Shown here: positions 55,628 through 64,000 of the stretch, piece after piece
How the letters are laid out: each line of letters starts with the position of its first letter
Numbering within the stretch: the first letter of the stretch is position 1
DNA from: Beroe forskalii
Taxonomy: Eukaryota; Ctenophora; Nuda; Beroida; Beroidae
Direction of reading: 5' to 3'
Assembly (NCBI GenBank): GCA_011033025.1
Contig: WFMF01000178.1
Span: 133,849 to 197,848, forward strand
Length of the DNA: 64,000 nt
Made by a program: the position numbers and the translations under genes
Notes under the pieces: model-generated
Database searches by the model: none
What the model was told of the DNA's origin: nothing
Seen by the model: the letters and a program-made list of their open reading frames with translations, nothing else

Positions 55628-56389
55628 AAATCCCGCGATTTTTGCAGGGTAGTAGAAAAATAAATTCTGTCTGAAGGTCTAAGAAAGCATTATTTTTATT
55701 TCAATTTATGCTTTAGATTTTCCTTAATTAATCATTATTAATCCTCAAAGTTGAAAAAAGTATCGCGAAAAACAAGATCGAGTTCAAGATTCAATTCACC
55801 TGTTGCGATCTTTGCTATGACTGTATGTTGTAGCGCGCGCAAAAATGCACGTGCATTTTAACAAAGTATCTGCCATTTCGTTGTTTGCTCTTTTTGAAAC
55901 GTTTCAAATATCACAAATTAAGTAACTTATAAGTTCTGCATGAAATTTTCAAATATGGGAGGGGGGGAGAGAAGTTTACGACAGAATAACTATCAAGATA
56001 ACTTACGGGAAAGTAGAAACGGAAAGAAATTTAGAGGTATGAGTATTTCTTATTCAGTGGTAGAAGTTCAGTGTTCAGGAGTCAATTGTAGGAAATTCTC
56101 GCTACAAAGCATAAATACGGCAGAACTTTTGAACGTAATGCCAACGAAAGGTGGAATGCCAATTTATAATACGTGGTACGGAGCAATCAGAGTTTTAAGC
56201 CGCGCGCGCACTATTGCGCGTGTTTTGCAAAGTTATAAATTTAATAAAATCGTCAAAGCCAGTAATCAAGATTTATGCCTGGTGCCGCGCGCGCCGCGCA
56301 GCATAGGCTATTCTCAAACATTCCAAATAAAATTTGCTTACCCATTGTCCGCGAAAACCGACTTTATAATTTCGGTTTCATTTCGGTGA
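55628..56389 (+). repeat. Dispersed repeat with a 149-codon frame (copies at 47.5 and 63.4 kb)
   Basis: TTTTTGCAGGGTAGTAGAAA onward matches 47536-47775 and 63397-64000. This copy carries an open frame at 55940-56389. The 63.4-kb copy has the same frame from about residue 13 onward but with many amino-acid replacements and a small indel in the G-rich start, so selection on the protein is not evident. The frame is basic with no recognised domain. The third copy continues past the window end. Confidence 0.75.
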
Positions 56390-57115
56390 TTCACTAATCT
56401 CATAAAAATGATTTCAATTTTTCTTTTCTCCGAGGCGCCGGGCGCACGCCGCATCGGTGCATTGCTATAGTTACTAAAATGATACACTACCATTTGAAAA
56501 CATATTTGCAACTGAATGTACGTCCGTCGCCCAATTTACAGATACGTCCAATTAAAGAGAAAACCAAACGGGTTTTCTCGTCTTACCGGGTCTTACTTAT
56601 AAAATTGCAAATTCTGTTTTTTCTCTTTACGTTACGTTTTTGTCCTTTTTAGGCACATTTAGGGCGCCCACGTGCAGTATGGATATATGTGTGCGAGTTG
56701 CTATGGTTACACGTGTAATGTGATTCGCGAGAGCGTTCATTTCTGTTCAATGCGGTTTTGAGTGCGTTGATCTGTAACTTTTGAACGGATTGGAATTTTT
56801 TGATACCGTAAGAAGTATTCAATTATACTTTGAATTGTAATGCTTGGAATTTGCGGACGAGGTGCTGCGTAGCAGTGCCGAGTGCGCTGTGTATTTGCAA
56901 GCCCAACGGGCCTGCAAATACAGGTCGTGTCTGATTGTTTATTCTGTACAATAGATAATAGGTCGTACTTGAGTTGAAAGAAATCCAGGATGTTAAATAC
57001 GTGAAAAAATCGCGAAAATGTACGGCGTATTAGCCTCAGAAGAAAAATACGCGTATTTTTCTCACAACACGTGGCTTAGAAATCTCAACACGGAGACTGG
57101 ATAGGGGTTGTTAAA
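56390..57115. other. Intergenic
   Basis: No gene recognised. GGATGTTAAATACGTGAAAA near 56988 is a partial relative of the left end of the following element. Confidence 0.4.
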
Positions 57116-57331
57116 TACGTGAAAAAGTACGCGCGCATTCGCTACCAAATACAATAAAACGATGGTATCGTAAACAATTAGAATGCGCGCGCGACCTATA
57201 CGTTGCAATAGTAGTTATTCGAAATTTAAGCAAAGTTTCAAAATTGACGGAGAAAAAAGTACGGCAGTTCCTGCCAAAAAATACGTATTGTATTTTTTGC
57301 CGTACTTTTCAAAAATACGTATTTAACAACC
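57116..57331. repeat. 216-bp TIR element, GGTTGTTAAATACGT ends
   Basis: GGTTGTTAAATACGT at 57116 is matched by its exact complement ending at 57331. The inside is CG-rich (TACGCGCGCATTCG near 57132, GAATGCGCGCGCGACC near 57180, roughly inverted). No TSD is clear. Confidence 0.7.
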
Positions 57332-58508
57332 TTGAACGAAATTAGCCCATTCTGAAATTTTTCATTGGGCCATTTATAATGTTTATGTGTTTATGTGTTT
57401 ATGTGGCCAAATTGACCACATATTTGTTTTTTTCATGCAGGACGACATACAACAATATTTCCTAGGTCTGGACCAATCCGTACTAGTTCTTTTTTAGCTT
57501 TAAATTCCCGTCAATAAAAGTTCCCCTCCCACCTTAGCCGCTCATACATGTACCATATTGGCAAAACACGCAATCTCTCCAGCAATCCAGCACACCTCAC
57601 TGAAATCATCCACTAAACCGTGTGTTATTAAATTGTTCATAAGTACCTCGCCATAAATCTTAAAGTTAAGTAAATATAAATATTAAGAATATATTCAGCA
57701 ATAAATGCATCAGTAATTCTGTCGCCAATAATATTACGAATATATTCAACACGAGAGAAACTTGGAGTTTAAAGAGACATCGCCTGAGGATGACACACCC
57801 GAGGACCAATCAAAGAGAGGGACCCAACGCAGAATCGTGAGGCACGTCAGAGGGCATACATCAAGGAATGGCTTTAATCTAGCTTCACTTCCAAAACTTA
57901 CAATCTTCTACATCCACCATAATTATTGTGCTCCCGCCGATGTCGTACTTAGTTTATAGCTTGACTTCATTTTTAATTGCCTTTTCCTAAGACCTTTACC
58001 TTCTTATTGTTAATTAGTTTTAAATTAATTCATTGAATTCGTGGGAGGGGGAGAGTAATCCTCTGAACCCCCTAACGCTATGGCAATTTTACATCCACAG
58101 GGGGGGGGGGGGGGCGGGGGGGGGGGGGGGGGAATCAGATCCCAGGATGGACAACCATCCATCGTAGGGTTCGAAGGTAGCACCAAAACTAAGCGACACA
58201 AAACTAAGCGACACAAGAGATACCGTTTGAAAAGGGATTCATTGTCGCCACTGTCAACAATGATTGCTTGACGATCGACAATGAGTATTTCGATTTTCTA
58301 TAAAAAGTGAGTGGCTGTTGGCATCATTTTCACCGATTAATTGATTGAGTTGAAATGAGATCAAATACGACTAATGCACGTGAAATTAGATCTGGGTTCT
58401 ACATTTCAGCACGTAAGTTCACGTGGACGATTTGTAGAAATAAGGAAAAACGTCACTTTCGTTAATTCCAATTTAAAATAACGTTGTTTCGGACTGCGTG
58501 AGGTTTAG
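57332..58508. other. Intergenic with a G homopolymer
   Basis: A run of Gs with a single C interrupts 58100-58132. AAACTAAGCGACACA is tandemly duplicated at 58186-58215. No gene recognised. Confidence 0.5.
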
Positions 58509-58877
58509 TTGCGTTGGTTCCAACCGAAAAAATGGACTGAAGACACCGAAGCAGTAGGGGTTTACTACGACAACCGTCCAACAGTTTCGGAGAGCCTCAA
58601 GAACATATTATCTGGGTTAATCGAATATGACCTGCACACAATTATAATGAAATCCATTGACTTCATATCATGGTATTGCTCATACCTATCTTCATGGGAT
58701 GTAGGTTCAGCTCTTGGTTTTGGAAGTGTCTCAAAAAGGACCTGCTCATCAGCAATATTGTTATCTTCAGTCGAAGGTTATCTGTCCTGCAATTCCATAT
58801 CAGGGGGCTGGCAAGCCCCCCGCGGCGGTTTGCGAGCCAGAAGGCGAGCATTGGACGGCTATCCTAACAGTACATGA
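58509..58877 (+). other. Unclassified 122-codon open frame
   Basis: The first about 45 codons have balanced composition; the remainder crosses a G/C-rich stem-loop (GGGGGCT-GGCA-AGCCCCC at 58803-58820, with a further inverted copy CTTGCCAGCCCCC at 58924-58936) and is probably not coding. No family recognised. Confidence 0.2.
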
Positions 58878-59245
58878 GCCTCCGAGCATCGGAAGTGAGT
58901 GAATGCGGTTAATGTAACTTTGCTTGCCAGCCCCCAACTATATGTTTTCATGGATTGGCCATATTTCACGTTGAAATTTGAGTAAGTTCCCGTTGCCGAA
59001 ATCGCACTCAAATTTGAAAATCGCATGTTTAGGGTACATGCAACTGTCAAAATTTCAGATCGATTGGATTAAAAATGGCCGAGTTATTACAACTTGAATA
59101 TTGTCAAAATCGAGGGTGTTCTTGTCTATTATATAACGATCGTTATATAATTCTTGCTCCGATAATTTTTGTTATACAACGGCTTCAAAAATTGATTTTG
59201 ATGGTCGATAAACGTTTTACATAAGATATTAGAATTTTCGAAATT

Positions 59246-59344
59246 TTGGGGTGTGATAATTTTTCCAGGTGTGTGATAACTGTACAGTTATCACACCCCT
59301 CAAAGAACAGATATCACACCTTTGAAAAATTATCACACCCTAAA
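59246..59344. repeat. Nested TGTGATAA palindrome
   Basis: TTGGGGTGTGATAATTTTTC on the left pairs with GAAAAATTATCACACCCTAA on the right; within it GTGTGATAACTGTACAGTTATCACAC (59270-59296) is nearly perfect. A small MITE-like hairpin. Confidence 0.75.
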
Positions 59345-59411
59345 AATCAAACCTTTAGAATTTTGTGATTCTTATGAAAGATCATTTAAATCAGACTTTT
59401 AAGTCAATGCT

Positions 59412-59705
59412 GTCACTCTATCACGATACACCAGTGTATACATCTTACCTTATCTTTTTTTGGTTTCATGAGTTTATGCAATCACCGTTCACGTTAGTCG
59501 TTACATGAGCCGCGCACGTCGTGCCAGTAAAGCAGTAAGACCACTTGCTCTCACTCCATTACGATACACCAGTGTATACATATTATTATGTTATCTAGTT
59601 ATCTTGTTTTGGTTTCATGAGTTTATGTATACTTGTTGGTCATTATATGAGCCGCGCACCCACGTGCCAGTACGACCACGTGCTCTCACTCCATATCGAT
59701 ACACC
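59412..59705 (+). repeat. 137-bp tandem monomers upstream of the ORF1-like gene
   Basis: Units start at TCACTCYATNNCGATACACC near 59412, 59551 and 59687 (third truncated). Each holds GGTTTCATGAGTTTATG and ATGAGCCGCGCACG. A further partial unit sits downstream of the gene at about 60848-60955, and its CGATACACC-like continuation near 61262. Confidence 0.85.
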
Positions 59706-59813
59706 AGTTAGGACTTCTCATTTTACAGTTTGCCGTTCGTTTCGCTTTTAACAGTGTCAGTAACACAATACTTGTCACAAGCCTCGACCTTGTAGCCTTG
59801 GAAATCATGAATA

Positions 59814-60632
59814 ATGAAAGTTGAAGACTACTTAAGAAGTGTCGATAAAGTCTTTGAAACACTGAAATTCTTGGGAGATGATTGGGAGAATGATTTGAGG
59901 GGATTAGAATTCATGATTTTGAAAGACAGATGGTATGATGGTTTTCACGAACTTTTCAAAGGGGCTGTTGAAATGAAGAGACTGCTGACGGAATCTCGTA
60001 GACTTTGTGCTGGAGCTGATGAGGATAAGGAGGATAAGAGCACACAGACGAGTGAATCATCAACTAAACAAGCGGAACAGAAAATTGTGAAAAGAACAGA
60101 CTTGGAAAATTTTGATGAGATCAAGAACGATGTAGGAGAGGCAACGGTAAGCATCCAACACACTGGTGTTACAAAAGATCGTTATCGAGATTACAACTTG
60201 ATGGTGTTCATGGAAACAACTGAAAATGAATCAGACTGTTACAAAGAGGTTGAAAATGTCTTGAAATTTGTTGATGTGCACGAGACTTATAGAAATGTGA
60301 GTTTCATTCATAATCAATCTGCTGGAAAAACAGTTTTAAGACTACATTTTGACAGTCCAGGAACAGTGTCAAAAGCATTGATTAATGCTTGCAAGTTGAA
60401 ATATTATGAAAAGAAAGTGTTTTTAGCTCGAGACATGGACTTTGACGAAAGACAACAGCTCCGGGTACAGGTGAAGATTCTCAGACACAAAATTGCTTTA
60501 TTCCCGAGCCAACGCTGGAAGATCGTTAACGGTGAAGTTGTCAGTGTTGGAAAATTCAGAAAATCGAAACAAGGACATGAGTTTGGAAACACGGATTCTG
60601 AGACTGATCAATCGGACTACTCCGAGTCATAA
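59814..60632 (+). CDS. LINE ORF1-like RNA-binding protein
   Basis: An intact 272-residue frame. Residues 1-65 are helical and charged, 66-120 acidic and low-complexity, 126-205 fit the RRM-like fold of LINE ORF1 proteins (beta strand YNLMVFM, later TVLRLHFDSPGTVSKALINA, then KVFLARDM), and 206-250 fit the following basic C-terminal domain (DERQQLRVQV, then RWKIVNGEVV). Such proteins bind retroelement RNA. No endonuclease or reverse-transcriptase frame follows; an AATAAA sits at 60681-60686. It may be a deleted LINE that kept ORF1, an ORF1-only retrocopy, or a domesticated gene. The family call rests on pattern memory. Confidence 0.6.
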   Translation: MKVEDYLRSVDKVFETLKFLGDDWENDLRGLEFMILKDRWYDGFHELFKGAVEMKRLLTESRRLCAGADEDKEDKSTQTSESSTKQAEQKIVKRTDLENFDEIKNDVGEATVSIQHTGVTKDRYRDYNLMVFMETTENESDCYKEVENVLKFVDVHETYRNVSFIHNQSAGKTVLRLHFDSPGTVSKALINACKLKYYEKKVFLARDMDFDERQQLRVQVKILRHKIALFPSQRWKIVNGEVVSVGKFRKSKQGHEFGNTDSETDQSDYSES

Positions 60633-60680
60633 CAAGAATTTATGATCAGCAGAAGAGAAGCTATTGTAATAGTGTGATGG

Positions 60681-60686
60681 AATAAA
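60681..60686 (+). promoter_or_regulatory. Poly(A) signal AATAAA
   Basis: Forty-nine bases after the ORF1-like stop codon. Confidence 0.5.
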
Positions 60687-61018
60687 ATGAGAAGTCAATG
60701 TCTAACAGCGGGATGATCACTGATCAGTCCCTTTAATGATTCATGTTTTTACTAATTTGAATGCAAAGTGAAGAACTTTAATAGGGTTTAGTTTGATTAG
60801 GGTTTTATGTCGATCTGAGTTGACTAGTTGTCAAAATTCATTATTATTATTATTTATAAACATTTATTATGTTATCTTGTTTTGATTTCATGAGTTTATG
60901 TATACTCGTTATATGAGCCGCGCACGCACGTGCCACAAGGACCACTTACCCTCACAACGTGTCTATATTATGATACTGATTTCACGGATCGGGTCGTTGA
61001 ATAAGAGTCGCATGATTA

Positions 61019-61258
61019 CAATTGATGAGTAATTGATTTATTCTCTATTGACTCAATGGTACAGGTACAAAACTAAACGATGTGGTTCTTTAATAACAAT
61101 CAATTTCGTCGTTCTAGGACATCTTCAGGTCTCAAATTTGATTGTAATTAGTGCTGTAGTGTTGTTAAGTTTAAAACTTTACAACACTACTAATTACAAT
61201 CAAATTTGAGACCTGTCAAAGATGTCGTAGAACGACGAAATCAATTACTCATCAATTA
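61019..61258. repeat. Large hairpin, about 70-bp arms
   Basis: The left arm, about 61104-61168 (TTTCGTCGTTCTAGGACATC ... AGTGTTGTTAAG), pairs with 61176-61242 (CTTTACAACACTACTAATTA ... AACGACGAAATC) across a loop of about 7 bases. GATGAGTAATTGATTT at 61023 is a displaced complement of AAATCAATTACTCATC at the right end, so about 65 bp have been inserted into, or lost from, one arm. Confidence 0.8.
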
Positions 61259-61270
61259 TATTATGATACA

Positions 61271-61829
61271 CGACCGTATACAAATTATATTTTGTTGCTT
61301 TGGCGTGATGTTTTTTGTTTTGGTGTTTTGGTAAACTTGACATTCGTTGCACAGTGTACGCGTTGGTGGAATGTCACTTGTTTGAATGTGCCCGCATTTC
61401 TCCAATAAATGCGTGTCCTTTAAATCTTTAAGGCGTTACACACTTGATGATCTTTCTATTTTGTTTCCTCTTAGCTTGAGAAATATTGACGTTGTTATAG
61501 ATTTCAATCGACAAACACTTTATAGTAACTAGTTGAATCAAAAGATATGACCTAAGTTTAAGAATGTTCCGGACTTGGTTTTTTTTATTCATAATTTCTT
61601 TGGCAAATTTAAATATACATAGCCACTCTTAATTAAATAAAATTCTAGGCCACTTCAGAGCTTGATATTTTCAAAGTTCAATCAATTTCAAGCCCTCTAG
61701 TTCAAAGGATTTTTATATTTAAAGGCTTCTAAATTCGCTTTCTTATTGGAAAACCAGTGTAAATATCCGCCCGTTTCTCACGTAATATGATAGATTAATC
61801 AAACACCCTAAGGATACGTTTATATACGC
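61271..61829. other. Intergenic, nothing recognised
   Basis: AT-rich without recognisable features. Confidence 0.4.
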
Positions 61830-61832
61830 TTA

Positions 61833-61997
61833 GAGCATGGCTTGGGATGCGCTAATAAAAATTATTGCACGAGGCGAAGCCGAGTGCAAATAATTTGGGT
61901 TATCGTCACGAGGCGAAGCCGAGTGCGATAACCCCAGTTATTGCACGAGGCGAAGCCGAGTGCAATAACTGTAATTAGCGTATCCCAAGCCATGCTC
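61833..61997. mobile_element. PIF/Harbinger-like MITE, TTA TSD
   Basis: GAGCATGGCTTGGGATGCGC at 61833 is matched by the complement of GCGTATCCCAAGCCATGCTC ending at 61997 (one mismatch in 20). TTA flanks both sides (61830-61832, 61998-62000), the usual PIF/Harbinger TWA duplication. The inside contains three copies of the stem-loop GCACGAGGCGAAGCCGAGTGC (the middle one with one variant base) set between complementary ATTATTGCA / TTATCGTC spacers. Confidence 0.85.
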
Positions 61998-62034
61998 TTA
62001 GTGTATTAGCCAATGTGAGGAAAACGATATTAAA

Positions 62035-62159
62035 ACTTATTTGCATGAGCATTTTAATTGCAAAATGCTGTATTATAAATTATTGCACTTTCGATTCAAC
62101 TTATTTGCATGAGCATTTTAATTGCAAAATGCTCTATTATAAATTATTGCACTTTTGAT
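62035..62159 (+). repeat. 62-bp tandem pair with a perfect internal palindrome
   Basis: AACTTATTTGCATGAGCATT ... ATTATTGCACTTT occurs twice. GAGCATTTTAATTGCAAAATGC plus TC is self-complementary. The same tandem pair recurs at 63205-63321. Confidence 0.85.
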
Positions 62160-62996
62160 GAAAAACTATTTGTCGTCAATTTGACTTATGAAAGGTGAAA
62201 AGATGAATCACAGCTGCTATATGATAAAGTTGGTCACGTGACACGCAGTGGCAGCTACAAATCATGTTGCCGTGTGTTACAAATAAGTCTGAAATTAATT
62301 ACGATACGCCTTCTAGAATAAAACGATTTGTTTACTAAAGGAACGAAACAATGAAAATTATGATACAAATAATCAGCAATCACTGAAGGAGAAGGATGGT
62401 TCATGAACAGAAATAATTGATAATTTAATGAATTAAACAGGAGTATGTTTCAAAGAGCACTATTGTAGGATTAAAAATGCAACAACAAAAACAATATCGA
62501 TCAAAGAATCAATACAACAAAAACAATATTAACGAATAAGGGCATTGCGATATAATCTGCAGAGCATGCAAAAGAGGTAAATGGACTTTCTCGCCGTAAA
62601 CAAGTAAAGCAGAGCCAGAACGGCGAAACAAAACAGAAACTGTGAATGAGAGAATGAGAAACCGTTTGAAGGATAGTGCTCAGAAACCAGTGGCACGTGC
62701 AACACGTGACCATTTGGTACAGTAACAGTGGCACGTGTGCGAGTCATGGGACGGTAATTACATGTTTAGAGAGATTCTCGCGGGAACGAAACATTTGCAT
62801 TTGATTTGGTATACATTTGCTAGTGCGTGTTGTTTGAAAGGAGTACAATACACTGAAACTATGTGATAGAGACAGTGAATGTATTTGATAGAGGGATTCT
62901 GCCAGTGTGTCTATCGCTTTATTTTTATCCCCTCCCGCTGGCTAAACCCTCACTCATTAACCCGGACGAATCTATAAAATACATATAAAATACACA
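62160..62996. other. Intergenic, nothing recognised
   Basis: No gene or repeat recognised; the minus-strand frames at 62501-62747 have cysteine- and leucine-rich translations but no motif. Confidence 0.4.
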
Positions 62997-63122
62997 CACC
63001 TATCGGGTCCATTTTGGGATACTTCCAGAGGGCGTTAGCCCGAGGGATATGTATCCGGTTTTGGCCCGAGCCCGTAGGGCGAGGGTCTAAACCAATATGG
63101 ACCTGATCAGGCAAGTGTCTAT
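62997..63122. repeat. Palindromic MITE family, copy 3
   Basis: CACCTATCGGGTCCATTTTG to GACCTGATCAGGCAAGTGTC; partner of 39211-39350 and 42258-42376. Confidence 0.8.
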
Positions 63123-63204
63123 ATATTACAGAAAACGTCAGAGGGTCTATAATAGTATAATCATCATCCCATAACTATTGCATAATTTTGGAGTGCAATA
63201 ATAG

Positions 63205-63321
63205 AACTTATTTGCATGAGCATTTTAATTGCAAAATGCTCTATTATAAATTATTGCACTTTCGAACAACTTATTTGCATGAGCATTTTAATTGCAAAAT
63301 GCACTATCATTAGTTATTGCA
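63205..63321 (+). repeat. Second occurrence of the 62-bp tandem pair
   Basis: Same two-unit structure and GAGCATTTTAATTGCAAAATGC core as 62035-62159. Confidence 0.85.
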
Positions 63322-63387
63322 CGATGAGCAGAAATGATGCCAAACAAACAATCAAATCGGTCATGCACTGTTACAAAAATGGGTTAA

Positions 63388-64000
63388 TCCGCGATTTTTG
63401 CAGGGTAGTAGAAAAATAAATTCTGTCTAAGAAAGCATTATTTTTATTTCAATTTAGGCTCTAGATTTTCCTTACTTAATCATTATCAATCCTCAAAGTT
63501 GGAAAAAGTATCGCGAAAAACAAGATCAAGTTCAAGATTTAATTCACCTGTTGCGATCGTTGCTATGGCTATATGTTGAAGCGCGCGCAAAAATGCAAGT
63601 GCATTTCAACAAAGTATCTGCCATTTCGTTGTTTGCTCTTTTTGAAACGTTTCAAAAAGTTACTAATAAGTTCTGCATGGAATTTTCAAGTATGGGGGGG
63701 AAGTTTACGACAGAAGGCCTATCAAGATAACTTACGGGAAAGTAGAAACGGAAAGAAATTTAGAGGTATGATTATTTTTTATTCAGTGGTGGAAGTTCAG
63801 TGTTCACGAGTCAATTGTAGAAAATTTTCGCTACAAAGCATAAATACGGCAGAACTTTTTAACGTAATGCCAAAGAAAGGTGAAATGCCAATTTATAATA
63901 CGTGGTACGGAGCAATCAGAGATTTAAGCCGCGCGCGCACTATTTCGCGTGTTTTGCAAAGTTATAAATTTAATGAAATCGTCAAAACCAGTAATCAAGA
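63388..64000 (+). repeat. Third copy of the 55.6-kb dispersed repeat, cut by the window end
   Basis: Matches 55636-56270. The frame in the corresponding part of 55940-56389 is open here from about 63709 to the window end, with numerous replacement differences. Confidence 0.75.

Larger units (their letters stand above)
48617..55936. repeat. Segmental duplication, copy B
   Basis: Direct-oriented partner of copy A, about 8.6 kb away. Interruptions present in B only: 50102-50245, about 51058-51889, about 51927-53155 and 53286-54225. Because A keeps the uninterrupted sequence at these places, the insertions postdate the duplication or were lost from A. Confidence 0.92.

Overview
This is a gene-poor, repeat-rich nuclear fragment of an animal genome. 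The evidence is GT-AG introns, metazoan protein families (an ABHD8-like hydrolase, the last exons of a myosin essential light chain, a Ly6/uPAR-like surface protein, an SV2/SVOP-like transporter), many short inverted-repeat transposons, and a retroelement protein family common in cnidarians and sponges. DNA is AT-rich. No operons, CRISPR arrays, rRNA or tRNA genes were recognised. A non-bilaterian marine invertebrate fits best, but the sequence alone does not fix the phylum.

Layout. 0-6 kb: hairpin repeats, an intact 414-bp hAT-like MITE with an 8-bp target duplication (TSD), and a 32-bp minisatellite. 6-8.85 kb (minus): a five-exon ABHD8-like hydrolase with a complete catalytic triad. 9.9-14 kb: decayed coding DNA, including a retroelement C-terminal fragment split by a precisely bounded 1,903-bp DNA element (38-bp terminal inverted repeats, TIRs; AATG TSD). 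14-15.4 kb: GC-rich alternating quasi-palindromes. 16.6-17.3 kb (minus): a two-exon Ly6-like, probably GPI-anchored protein. 17.3-26 kb: intergenic DNA with duplicated segments. 26.2-27.1 kb: a 22-bp minisatellite open in all three plus-strand frames. 29-30.8 kb (plus): an intronless type II membrane metallophosphoesterase of the acid sphingomyelinase/endopolyphosphatase group. 32.6-33.9 kb (plus): an MFS transporter with one frameshift. 35.6-36.5 kb: a 335-bp tandem repeat.

40-56 kb is a direct duplication, copy A (39994-47780) and copy B (48617-55936). Both contain the same two terminal exons of a myosin essential light chain on the minus strand. Each copy was hit by insertions the other lacks, so each serves as an empty-site control: a 3.4-kb foldback element (AAC TSD) and a Helitron-like insertion in A; a 144-bp 8-bp-TSD MITE, a TA-TSD inverted-repeat element, and two repeat blocks in B. 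59.4-61 kb carries an intact LINE-ORF1-like gene preceded by 137-bp tandem monomers, followed by a large hairpin and a PIF/Harbinger-like MITE with TTA TSD.

The genes look functionally independent (lipid or ester hydrolysis, surface protein, membrane phosphoesterase, transport, muscle or non-muscle myosin). The coherent story is transposon dynamics: at least six insertions can be defined to the base by TSDs or by the paralogous empty site.
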